Assembly: GCA_905215345.1 (NCBI GenBank)
Contig: CAJMPR010000004.1
Span: forward strand, 186,001 to 250,000
Length of the DNA stretch: 64,000 nt
From: an uncultured bacterium
GTDB lineage: Bacteria; Bacteroidota; Bacteroidia; Bacteroidales; Bacteroidaceae
Direction: 5' to 3'
Part shown: positions 53,087 to 61,129 of the stretch, in pieces
How positions within the stretch are numbered: the first letter of the stretch is position 1
Layout: each line of letters starts with the position of its first letter
Program-made: the position numbers and the translations under genes
The notes under the pieces: model-generated
Databases searched by the model: none
Told to the model about the DNA's origin: nothing
Seen by the model: the letters and a program-made list of their open reading frames with translations, nothing else

Positions 53087-55237
53087 CTATTTAAAAAGCA
53101 ATTGCGCCATGTGATACAGGCTTCTCCGCCAAGTCAGGAATTCATGCGCCGTATCAGGAGAAACGAAAGACGTAGCCTTGAAACCGGCAGCATTGAGGTC
53201 GTTCACAGCCTTAGTCACGCCATCCGGATTCTCCTTGCTTCCGCAACTGATAAAAATGGACTCCACCTGCTTTTTATCCTTGATATCGTCCGGTGCATAA
53301 GTACCGCCGCTCAACAATCCATAGTAATTGAATACCTCCGGACGGCGCAGAGTAATCAGTTTTGTCTCAAAACCACCCATAGATAGTCCTGCCATTGCAC
53401 GGTACTTCTTGTCGGCCTGCGTACGGAAATTACTATCAATATAAGGTATCAGTTCATCTACCAGTACCGTTTCAAACTCCTTGGCTGTAAATTCATTGAT
53501 ACGTCCGAACTTCACATCATTCGTCATGCCATACGTCATTACAATGATGAACGGCTCAATCTTACCTTCAGCAATCAGGTTGTCCATAATCAGGTTCGCA
53601 TGTCCCTGATTGGACCATGCCGTTTCATCTTCTCCCCATCCGTGCTGTAAATAGAGAACCGGATATTTCTTTTTATCCTTGCCATAGGTGGGTGGTGTAT
53701 AAACAAACGCACGACGATGGGTGTCCGTACTCTTGGAATAAAAATAAACCTGCTGAACGTTTCCGTGAGGCACCTGCTTCATGGCATAGAAATCCTCATC
53801 ATGAGCCGGTATTTCAATACCGCTTTCCCATCGGCAAGAGCCATAATAATTCTTGGCGCCCGGGTCATTGAACATACCACCGTCTATAGTCAGGTGATAA
53901 TAATGGAATCCCTCATCCATAGGACCGTCCGTAGTACCTGTCCATACACCTTCTTTATCTTTACGGAGCACCGTACCGCCACGACCGCCCAGTCCGAGAC
54001 TGACAATGACGGACTTAGCTTGAGGAGCCACTACGCGGAAACGGGCGTATCCCTGCGAGTTGACCATTGGATATTGCTGCCCGGGTTGATTGAAAACTGA
54101 CGGGCGGAAATCTTCTTTCACTACGGCATTGTCCAGTGCGGGGTCAAAGTCCTTGATAAGACTATAAACGCGTTTCGGCTTGTAATTTTCATCGTAAGGC
54201 AACGGATAGTTGCGTGCACCGAGCCATGAATCACGATCAGAGAGATTCCAAAATGTGACGTTGTCTACCACGTCCTTATGCTTGCGAAGAACCCGGAAGA
54301 GGCGTGTGTACTGGTCTTCCTGAAGTGTTTTCACCACCTGACTGATGTCGGTGCCGCCTTGGCTGAAGTTGAGTTGTCCTCCCATTTCCTCGTTGGCGCG
54401 GATATCCAACTCAGTAATGTGGATATGTTTCACGATGGTGGAGTATTTGGTGAGAGCGGCATCTACATCTTCTATGCTCGGACCATAGATATTATAGTGT
54501 CCCTGCATGCCGATACCGTCGATGGGAACGCCTTCTTCCTTCATTGATTTCACCATATTATAGATGCGGTCGCGCTTTTCGGGGTCAGCAGCATTATAGT
54601 CATTGTAGAAAAGGAGCGCATTGGGGTCGGCCTCTCGGGCATAAATGAAGGCTTTCTTAATGAACTCGTCACCTGCTATCTGGTAGAGTGCCGAATTGCG
54701 GTAAGGGCTCGGTTTCTGTCCCTCGCCTCTGCGTCCATCCTGCCTGCCTCCGTCAGAAATGGCTTCATTTACCACATCCCAGGCATAAATGATGTCTTTG
54801 TAACGTTGCATAATGGCGGTGATGTGTTGTTTCATGTTTTTGTACAAGGTTTCTTTGGATACCAGTTCTCCTTTTTTATCCTTATACATCCATTCTCCTA
54901 TTTGCGCATGCCACATCAAGCAGTGCCCGCGTAATTTGATTCCGTTACTGCGGCAGAAGTCGGCAATCTTGTCGGCATTCTCCCAGTTGAACTGTCCGTA
55001 GGCAGGTTCGGTGGGCTGCGGCTTCATATCATTTTCCGCCGTAATACTGTTGAAGTCTTTTTTGATAATGGCAATCTGTTCGGGGTTTGCGATGTTACGC
55101 ATATTAACAGCTACGCCGATAGAGAAGTAATCTTTATAAGCATCCTTCAGCCCCGTTTCGCCACTTTGCGCGAACCCGGCATTTGCACCCATGGCAAAAG
55201 CCAATGCACAAAGAGAAAATTTAAATAAGTGTTTCAT
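53087..55237 (-). CDS. GH10 endo-xylanase fused to CE1 feruloyl/acetyl esterase
   Basis: A 716-residue secreted enzyme (signal peptide ending GFAQ). Residues 30-365 form a GH10 barrel with acid/base Glu158 in WDVVNEA and nucleophile Glu276 in HITELDI. Residues about 395-470 form an Ig-like early-set domain (FRVVAPQAKSVIVSLG). Residues about 490-716 form a CE1 esterase with Ser619 in GLSMGG and His698 in TAHEF. The same order occurs in the xylanase-esterase fusions of Prevotella and Bacteroides that cut arabinoxylan and remove ferulate or acetate. It lacks SusC/D neighbours here. It is flanked by 53-bp direct repeats. Confidence 0.93.
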   Translation of the reverse strand: MKHLFKFSLCALAFAMGANAGFAQSGETGLKDAYKDYFSIGVAVNMRNIANPEQIAIIKKDFNSITAENDMKPQPTEPAYGQFNWENADKIADFCRSNGIKLRGHCLMWHAQIGEWMYKDKKGELVSKETLYKNMKQHITAIMQRYKDIIYAWDVVNEAISDGGRQDGRRGEGQKPSPYRNSALYQIAGDEFIKKAFIYAREADPNALLFYNDYNAADPEKRDRIYNMVKSMKEEGVPIDGIGMQGHYNIYGPSIEDVDAALTKYSTIVKHIHITELDIRANEEMGGQLNFSQGGTDISQVVKTLQEDQYTRLFRVLRKHKDVVDNVTFWNLSDRDSWLGARNYPLPYDENYKPKRVYSLIKDFDPALDNAVVKEDFRPSVFNQPGQQYPMVNSQGYARFRVVAPQAKSVIVSLGLGGRGGTVLRKDKEGVWTGTTDGPMDEGFHYYHLTIDGGMFNDPGAKNYYGSCRWESGIEIPAHDEDFYAMKQVPHGNVQQVYFYSKSTDTHRRAFVYTPPTYGKDKKKYPVLYLQHGWGEDETAWSNQGHANLIMDNLIAEGKIEPFIIVMTYGMTNDVKFGRINEFTAKEFETVLVDELIPYIDSNFRTQADKKYRAMAGLSMGGFETKLITLRRPEVFNYYGLLSGGTYAPDDIKDKKQVESIFISCGSKENPDGVTKAVNDLNAAGFKATSFVSPDTAHEFLTWRRSLYHMAQLLFK

Positions 55238-55678
55238 TTGATAATTATTAAAAGGTTTTCATTGCATATCCGTGTTTACTTCATAATGTTTGCTATTGGA
55301 AACGGTTACAAATGAAAGCTTTTTTTAGAAAGAATACCTATATCTGTGTTACATGTTTTGTCACTTATGTTACCTCCCTGGGTAAAGGTGAAGGAAAATG
55401 GATTTTTAAGGTCAGTATCGGCAATGAAATGAAGATGTTTTTCGAACCTGTCTACAATTTGGACATAAAAAAAGGCTATCTATCCCAGACAGCCAATCTT
55501 TTTGTTAACCTTAAATCTAATACTATGAAAAACACATTACAAAGGTACGGACTTTCGGGATATCTCCAAATTTTGCGGGAGAAACAGGCCGTTTTATAAC
55601 ATGGTTTAGTAGATTAATAATTCTGTTAACATTTAACATAACAAATAAGTGATTTAACTAACCGCATATATCGATTTT
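55238..55678. other. Gap upstream of the xylanase with repeat and short frame
   Basis: Holds copy 2 of the 53-bp repeat (55461-55513) followed closely by a 25-codon frame (55525-55599) beginning MKNTLQRYG. A longer 95-codon frame covers both, but it runs through the repeat and is not convincing. No clear promoter for the xylanase is seen. Confidence 0.4.
55461..55513 (+). repeat. 53-bp flanking repeat, copy 2
   Basis: Same flanks as copy 1; the hairpin is GGCTATCT-ATCCC-AGACAGCC (55474-55494), i.e. the loop is inverted relative to copy 1 with one base change in the stem. Confidence 0.8.
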
Positions 55679-57256
55679 TTATTCTATGATTTTACTGTCT
55701 TGGTTCTTAAGAAGGTATTCAGATACTTCCGCTTTCATTCGGAGTGTTTTTGTTCCTTCTCTTTTTGCCGGTTGTTTTAGTAAGACTTTCCCTGTTTGCA
55801 ATGCGGCTTTTTTGTTTCCTTGCTCTATATAAAGCTGGAATAATTTATAATTAGGAGTCAACCGATTAGGGATCATAGAAGCGGCTACTCGATAATTTTT
55901 CTCAGCTTGGATGAAGTCCTTTTTTAATTTCCACAAATCACCTATGTCACAGTATAGCTCACACGTAGGTACTATTTGGGAGGTACTTTGTAATATCTGT
56001 AATGCTTTGTCTATAGCATATATTTTAAAACAAATTTGTGAGTAACCATACATTAATCGGGAATTGTGACAGAAAAACAAAGCTGAATTATCTAATAGGC
56101 GGTAAGAAAATATTGCCCCTTTATCTTCTCGAACCAGTTTGTTGATTTCTGTTGAAGTTCTGTAATAGATACGGTAAGACCAAATTGATGTACTCATGAG
56201 GCATATAAGAATAATGAAGTAAGATATATATGCTGTTTTTCTTGGGAAGAAAGTTTTGGTAGGGCGGCTTTGCATCATAGCTATCAGGCAAACAAATAAT
56301 AGTTGTAGTATAAATACATCTGCCGGATAAGAAAAACAAGCAAACACAATGAAAGCCAGTAAAGCTCCCTTTAATAAGTGTCCTGCATCATTAGTATATT
56401 TTTCTCTAAAAAGTGAATGAAAAAATAATAGTAAACAGAATAGCCCTGCTATTCCCTGTTCTGCAATGAAGTGTAAGGCCTCATTATAAGGATAAAACAC
56501 ATTATCTGTCAATGTAATATAGGCCGATTCCGGGTGGTGCGTAAAATAATCAGCTTGATAGTACATATAGTTTGCGAGCCAACCTCCTGTACCTGTCCCC
56601 AATAGAGGATGGTCTATTATCATATTCAGCGTGTTCAGCCATATAAATAAGCGCCCGTCAGCTGAATCTCTTTTCCAGAAGTATAGTATGCAAATGAAGA
56701 TACAAACGGCAGAGATAATTATTGCTTTGTAGTGAATAGGAGACTGAAATATTGGAAAATAGTGCCGGATTTTTGCATGAATCAAAAATATCAATCCTAT
56801 TGATGCGGCTAACCATCCGGCTCTTGATTCCGTTAATAGTAATCCGTAGCAGATACACAATGCTGTAACTGTATATCCCATTAGTAAGTAACTATTTTTA
56901 TTCTGAATGCTTTTATAAAATAACCAGAAAATGATTACTAAACAAACTGCCAGAAAGCCACCTAAAGGTCCGGGATTCCCAAAGGTTCCGGTGACGGGAA
57001 AAGCATGATGATTGCTGTCAATATAATGGTGATTTTGCAAAATTGCGATGATACTTTCCAGTAATCCGGCAAAACCGATGATGTTAAATATAAAATAAAA
57101 ATTTTGTTTGCATAATAGTCTGATTGTGATATAACTAAGTAATAGAATGGCTATTTTCCATAATGAAGAGCAGTCAATGGGAATGGCTCTATTAGCAAAT
57201 AGAAGTATACAAATTGCAGTTAGCAGGATATCCTGTTTTTTGGAATTTATAGTCAT
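55679..57256 (-). CDS. O-antigen ligase-like membrane protein with C-terminal TPR
   Basis: A 525-residue protein with about 10-12 membrane helices and the Wzy_C/O-antigen-ligase signature: TESRAGWLAASIG, RLFIWLNTLNMIIDHPLLGTGTGGW and the long extracytoplasmic loop with FYPYNEALHFIAEQGIAG. The last 100 residues are soluble and TPR-like (ENYRVAASMIPNRLTPNYK). Proteins of this type join or transfer glycans, or glycosylate proteins. No other polysaccharide genes are adjacent, so the acceptor is unclear. Confidence 0.8.
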   Translation of the reverse strand: MTINSKKQDILLTAICILLFANRAIPIDCSSLWKIAILLLSYITIRLLCKQNFYFIFNIIGFAGLLESIIAILQNHHYIDSNHHAFPVTGTFGNPGPLGGFLAVCLVIIFWLFYKSIQNKNSYLLMGYTVTALCICYGLLLTESRAGWLAASIGLIFLIHAKIRHYFPIFQSPIHYKAIIISAVCIFICILYFWKRDSADGRLFIWLNTLNMIIDHPLLGTGTGGWLANYMYYQADYFTHHPESAYITLTDNVFYPYNEALHFIAEQGIAGLFCLLLFFHSLFREKYTNDAGHLLKGALLAFIVFACFSYPADVFILQLLFVCLIAMMQSRPTKTFFPRKTAYISYFIILICLMSTSIWSYRIYYRTSTEINKLVREDKGAIFSYRLLDNSALFFCHNSRLMYGYSQICFKIYAIDKALQILQSTSQIVPTCELYCDIGDLWKLKKDFIQAEKNYRVAASMIPNRLTPNYKLFQLYIEQGNKKAALQTGKVLLKQPAKREGTKTLRMKAEVSEYLLKNQDSKIIE

Positions 57257-57351
57257 TTTAAAGATACCATATATATAACTACTATCTGCAAAGACACTTT
57301 ATACTTGTCTCAACGATGAAGCACATCCGCTGCAACAAAGATAGAGATTTC

Positions 57352-57810
57352 TCAATAGTAGTTGAGTTTGAATAGTTTTGTAGGATATATTTTAATCGTA
57401 GAACTTGTTGTCTCTTTCCTATCAATAAAGTATATTTTATCATGTGATAAAATATAGTCGTATTTCTCTTTAGCTTCTTCCTTTGATGTTATCAGATCCC
57501 AATCAATCACTGTTTTTGAGTCCAAAATAGACTGATGATCATAGAAAGCTGGATTATTGGGCTTCTCTTTCAAGTTCTCATAAACAAACTCATAAAAATA
57601 TTTTTGTTCTTTATTTCCTCCTGCACGATCGAATAAAGTGAAATAATGTCGAGCCTCTCGTACACTTTCTGTATGTTTACTTATAGAATTCCATACTCCT
57701 TTGGTTTCGGAATCAGTTGATGTAAATATAACATAAATAATAGATTGTGAGCTTAGTGTGAATACATATCCTAATAGTAACAATGTTAAAACTATCTTTT
57801 TCATAATCAT
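57352..57810 (-). CDS. Small secreted protein, tandem paralogue A
   Basis: A 152-residue protein with a signal peptide (MIMKKIVLTLLLLGYVFTLSSQ). The mature part reads YVIFTSTDSETKGVW, then YFTLFDRAGGNKEQKYFYEF and a C-terminal half almost identical to the next protein, ending KLFKLNYY. No family recognised. The two genes arose by tandem duplication. A nearby truncated gene fragment raises the possibility of an effector-immunity remnant, which is inference only. Confidence 0.65.
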   Translation of the reverse strand: MIMKKIVLTLLLLGYVFTLSSQSIIYVIFTSTDSETKGVWNSISKHTESVREARHYFTLFDRAGGNKEQKYFYEFVYENLKEKPNNPAFYDHQSILDSKTVIDWDLITSKEEAKEKYDYILSHDKIYFIDRKETTSSTIKIYPTKLFKLNYY

Positions 57811-57830
57811 TTATAATTTATTTCCCATCA

Positions 57831-57853
57831 CAGCGGATGTTTTTCATCCGCTG
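57831..57853. repeat. CAGCGGATG hairpin, single copy
   Basis: CAGCGGATG-TTTTT-CATCCGCTG between the two paralogues. With its left flank (CCCATCA) it matches the left hairpin of the element at 58592-58820 over about 30 bases. Confidence 0.75.
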
Positions 57854-57872
57854 CAACAAAGATAGAGATTTC

Positions 57873-58328
57873 TCAATAGTAGTTGAGTTTGAATAGTTTT
57901 ATAGGATATATTTTAATCGTAGAACCTGTTGTCTCTTTCCTATCAATAAAGTATATTTTATCATGTGATAAAATATAGTCATATTTCTCTTTTGCTTGTT
58001 CTTTTGATGTTATCAGATCCCAATCAATCACTGTTTTTGAGTCCAAAATGGATTGATGATCATAGAAAGCTGGATTATCAGGATTCTCTTTCAAGTTTTC
58101 GTAAATAAAACGATAGAAATATTTCTGTTCTTTATTTCCTTCTGCACGATCGAATAAGGTGAAGAGGTGTGACATATCTCTATCGTCTACTCTTTTATCA
58201 AAAGCTGAATGCCATACTCCTTTGGCTTCAGAATGACTTGAAGAAAAAATTACATATATGCTTGATTGAGCGTGTACACTCAGCATATAGCTGATAGAAA
58301 TCAGTATTAATAATATTCTTGTTTTCAT
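57873..58328 (-). CDS. Small secreted protein, tandem paralogue B
   Basis: A 151-residue protein with a signal peptide (ending SVHAQ) and the same fold pattern as paralogue A: YVIFSSSHSEAKGVW, HLFTLFDRAEGNKEQKYFY. The last 88 residues differ from A at only about seven positions, while the N-terminal part is much more divergent. Such a step in identity suggests recent gene conversion or selection on the N-terminal half. Function unknown. Confidence 0.65.
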   Translation of the reverse strand: MKTRILLILISISYMLSVHAQSSIYVIFSSSHSEAKGVWHSAFDKRVDDRDMSHLFTLFDRAEGNKEQKYFYRFIYENLKENPDNPAFYDHQSILDSKTVIDWDLITSKEQAKEKYDYILSHDKIYFIDRKETTGSTIKIYPIKLFKLNYY

Positions 58329-58333
58329 AATTC

Positions 58334-58590
58334 TTATAGTTTGTTAGATCCTAAATAATGTAAAATATTTTGTTGCTCCTCTTCGCTTAGTCCCTCGAAA
58401 GCTGATGAATTTGTCGCACCGCCTCCCCATTTCCCCATAATTATAAAAGTCATCAGATTCTCCCGGGAAAGCATCTTTTAATATACCTTCCATTATATCC
58501 GTATGTTTTCCCATATACTCATGATGACCTTCGTTCAAATCTTTTTTATCAGTTATGGAATTATATAAATTTTTATTCTGTTCTGCAAAT
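58334..58590 (-). pseudogene. Frameshifted 3' fragment of a larger gene
   Basis: On the minus strand the frame starts right at the edge of the MITE-like element (an in-frame TGA lies there) and reads EFAEQNKNLYNSITDKK...DDFYNYG. After a GGGG run the good reading moves by one base, giving KWGGGATNSSAFEGLSEEEQ and ending NKL. Either frame alone gives a poor protein. Removing one G from the run joins them into about 84 codons with a natural end. It looks like the end of a longer protein cut by the repeat element. The family is not recognised; the position before two duplicated small genes is like an orphan effector tip. Confidence 0.6.
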
Positions 58591-58591
58591 T

Positions 58592-58820
58592 CCCGTCACA
58601 GCGGATGTTTTTCATCCGCTGTTTAGAGTATTAGAATCTCCTGATTCGGCTAACATGTTTTCTTGCTAAATCATATTTACTCCTTTAGTATAATTTGCTT
58701 AAATAGTATTTGGAAGACTGTACAAAATATTTCGATACAAGTTTTATAGGTTATTTCATTAAACGAATCAGGAGATTCTAATATTTACAGCAGCGGATGA
58801 GAACATCCGCTGCGACAGGG
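58592..58820. mobile_element. MITE-like element with about 55-bp imperfect terminal inverted repeats
   Basis: Each end has a hairpin (CAGCGGATG-TTTTT-CATCCGCTG, 58599-58621; GCAGCGGATG-AGAA-CATCCGCTGC, 58790-58813) followed inward by a perfect 18-bp inverted repeat (TTAGAATCTCCTGATTCG at 58631-58648 and its complement at 58764-58781). The ends read CCCGTCACAGC and, reversed, CCCTGTCGCAGC. The 115-bp centre has no coding frame. No clear target-site duplication was found by eye. Confidence 0.7.
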
Positions 58821-58949
58821 GGATGAATAACATTCGCTGCAACAGACTATATTATGTCATGTACTCATTTTGTTAGGAACGATTTAATATTAGTCATATT
58901 GCTCCGCTCCTAATACTATAATATGTACATTTCCACGATTATAGATGCA

Positions 58950-59441
58950 TTATTCCCATAAAAAGCTTTTCTTTATTTCTGTACTATATGTCCCATCTGT
59001 TTTGATAATATTCGTTCCTTCCTTTTTCCCAATGATTCTTGCGTCTATCTTTATATGAATATCTACCGTATATATACTATCACTTTGGCACCACCTGGCT
59101 AACTTATGAATGTATTGATTCTCTTCATATGGAGCTAAGTATTGTCCTTTTCCGATATTATGATAGTAGTATTGGTCATCATAAATAAGTCGCTCTCTAC
59201 TACAAAGTGCGTTACCTTTCTCATCTTTGTATAAGAATGAGATAGAAGATACATACTCATAGACGGTTCCTTCTATTGGTATAAATTTGAAAACTTTCTC
59301 CGTCTCATTTTTTAGAAACAGAGTCACCTCTTTACTCTTATTATCATAATCTATTCGCATGTTTATTTGCGCAATTCCTTGTATAGGAAAAATGATACAT
59401 ATCAATAATAAAATTTGTTTCATATATTTTTTATTTTTCAC
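58950..59441 (-). CDS. Small secreted protein of unknown function
   Basis: A 163-residue protein with a signal peptide (MKQILLLICIIFPIQGIAQ; the ATG six codons earlier is an alternative start). The mature part is beta-rich (MRIDYDNKSKEVTLFLKNETEKVF, YVSSISFLYKDEKGNALC), resembling an immunoglobulin-like sandwich. Its start overlaps the end of the zincin-like lipoprotein gene by 11 bases, so the two are translated together and may act together. No family is recognised. Confidence 0.65.
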   Translation of the reverse strand: MKNKKYMKQILLLICIIFPIQGIAQINMRIDYDNKSKEVTLFLKNETEKVFKFIPIEGTVYEYVSSISFLYKDEKGNALCSRERLIYDDQYYYHNIGKGQYLAPYEENQYIHKLARWCQSDSIYTVDIHIKIDARIIGKKEGTNIIKTDGTYSTEIKKSFLWE

Positions 59442-61104
59442 CTAAAATTAATACTACTTGTTCGTATTTCCATTGCATAAAATCTAAAAGTCCTTCATAA
59501 TAGTCGGATCTAGAAAGGCCATTATTTTTCTCAGCATTGTAAGTTTCTACTTCATTTTCATACCATTGAATATTTTTCGCATTATCTTCTATTAACATAT
59601 TCTTCAGATAATCTTCTTTCACAAGCCCCATAAATTCGGGAGTTATATCCTTATTGATCCACTCTATATAAGCATTAATTCCATTTAAAATATTCTCTGG
59701 TGGCACTGATAGCTCAAGGTGAATATTTGATATTGTAGGTGCTTGGTTATGCTCACTATTTATATGATATATTTCATGCCAAAGAATAGAAGCACGTTCA
59801 TTAGTTGTATAATCAAAGAACTGAGTACATACTTCAATTGTATTGTCAGGCAATGTCCTTGCATTAGTCAGACAGGCATCTTTATTTAACTGTATCTTAT
59901 ATTCTTTTATATCAATTCCAAGTTTATTAAGAATAGGATTGATTTCATTTAGTGTAACCTTTAATTCCTGTTCATCTTTAGGGCGTTGGTCATCTTTATT
60001 ATCATTATTGGGGTTATCAATTCCAGATTCTTGTGCACTCTCTGATTCTTGGTTGTTATCATCTTCGCTGTCAGGATCTTCATATCCTGTATCAGGTTGT
60101 GACCCACCTCCATTACCATTACCATCATCATCGTCGTCATCGTCATCTGGTCCTGGCATAATTATCACAGTATCTGGTTCTCCGTCTCCATCACTATCTT
60201 CTGCGATAAAACTGTCACCATTTTCATCTATGAAAATCCACCCATCAAGAAGTTCAATTACCATCCCTCCATCATTTATCCAATCATCAATTATACTGCT
60301 ATTATTATCATTACTACCGTCATCGTCCCAATAATCATCGTCCCAATAGTCATCATCCCAATAAAAATCATCCCAATAATCATCTTCTCCATAACTACGG
60401 GTGGTCACTTTCTTTTTTCCTTTTAGCACAATGTTTTTCAAAAGTTCGTGGGCAATTGCCATCTTCTCTTCCATTTGCTCACGCTTTCCGGACAAAAAGA
60501 CTCCTTGCTTTTTTATTCCGTTTTCATAACGGTTTACACGAATAATTCGGTTTAAATTTGGTATTGTATAAAAGGCGATACCGGAAAAGCCGCCTTTGTC
60601 TGCGCAATTTATGAACCTATTCGTAACTTCTTTCAAATTCTTCTTGTCATATTGTGCATCGGGAATTAAGTTTAATATATATGTACCTAAGTTACCTGTC
60701 GATTGATTTTTTACAACAATCAGCTTTTGATATACATTAGTAATCCAAGCTTTAGCCTTTCCATTTTTGTATGTGCTATACATCGCTTTATAATGTATGT
60801 CATTGTCTATAGGAATATCATAACATGATAATCCTGCTTTTGTGGACGCAACCGCTTTATCCCATTGAGGAATAAAATCGCCTGGCGTAACAAGTTGCTT
60901 TGGCTTTTTCCCGTTTGAAGAACGAGTAGATACAAAACTCCGTTGCATTTGTTTTTCAAAGAACCCTTTTGCTTCTTCCAAGCTGAAATTCTTATGCTGA
61001 ACTTGTGTATCATTTTTAACAAGTTCCGTGTCTGTACAGTTCCATAGAGATAGAGTTACGGATAACATGCACAGGCTAATACAAAAATAAGTTTTTCTTT
61101 TCAT
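59431..61104 (-). CDS. Asp-rich lipoprotein with zincin-like HEIYH motif
   Basis: A 557-residue lipoprotein (lipobox-like LSLWNC, Cys23). Residues 40-235 form an N-terminal domain. Residues 241-262 are imperfect repeats of DDYWDD/DFYWDD. Residues 291-380 are very rich in Asp, Asn and Ser (DEN and DSDGDGEPD loops, which could bind calcium). The C-terminal domain has a metallopeptidase-type HEIYH (His443, Glu444, His447) in SILWHEIYHINSEH with a possible third ligand in NEVETYNAE near residue 520. The start at 61104 begins the signal sequence; the longer upstream frame lies inside the next gene. The peptidase function is likely but not proven; no named family is claimed. Confidence 0.7.
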   Translation of the reverse strand: MKRKTYFCISLCMLSVTLSLWNCTDTELVKNDTQVQHKNFSLEEAKGFFEKQMQRSFVSTRSSNGKKPKQLVTPGDFIPQWDKAVASTKAGLSCYDIPIDNDIHYKAMYSTYKNGKAKAWITNVYQKLIVVKNQSTGNLGTYILNLIPDAQYDKKNLKEVTNRFINCADKGGFSGIAFYTIPNLNRIIRVNRYENGIKKQGVFLSGKREQMEEKMAIAHELLKNIVLKGKKKVTTRSYGEDDYWDDFYWDDDYWDDDYWDDDGSNDNNSSIIDDWINDGGMVIELLDGWIFIDENGDSFIAEDSDGDGEPDTVIIMPGPDDDDDDDDGNGNGGGSQPDTGYEDPDSEDDNNQESESAQESGIDNPNNDNKDDQRPKDEQELKVTLNEINPILNKLGIDIKEYKIQLNKDACLTNARTLPDNTIEVCTQFFDYTTNERASILWHEIYHINSEHNQAPTISNIHLELSVPPENILNGINAYIEWINKDITPEFMGLVKEDYLKNMLIEDNAKNIQWYENEVETYNAEKNNGLSRSDYYEGLLDFMQWKYEQVVLILGEK

Positions 61105-61129
61105 ATTAGAAATAAATAAGTTATTAAAA

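Larger units (their letters stand above)
57324..58328. repeat. Tandem duplication with a 521-bp period
   Basis: The 3' parts of two consecutive genes and their shared 3' flank (CATCCGCTGCAACAAAG, starting 57324 and 57845) are repeated 521 bases apart. Identity is near complete across the last 90 codons and drops toward the gene starts. Confidence 0.8.

Noticed and set aside
55312..55599. A 95-codon plus-strand frame spanning the second 53-bp repeat
   Set aside because: Reads through a repeated hairpin element and has no recognisable protein; only the last 25 codons may have meaning.
57324..57346. A complete third copy of the CAGCGGATG hairpin
   Set aside because: Only the right half (CATCCGCTG) is present; the left half reads GATGAAGCA and does not pair fully.
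59843..60334. A 163-codon Ser-rich plus-strand frame
   Set aside because: It is the antisense reading of the Asp-rich linker of the zincin-like gene.
60310..60395. Short tandem repeats (CCAATAATCATC-type) that look like a CRISPR-like array
   Set aside because: They are in frame and encode the DYWDD repeats of the lipoprotein; units are contiguous with no spacers.
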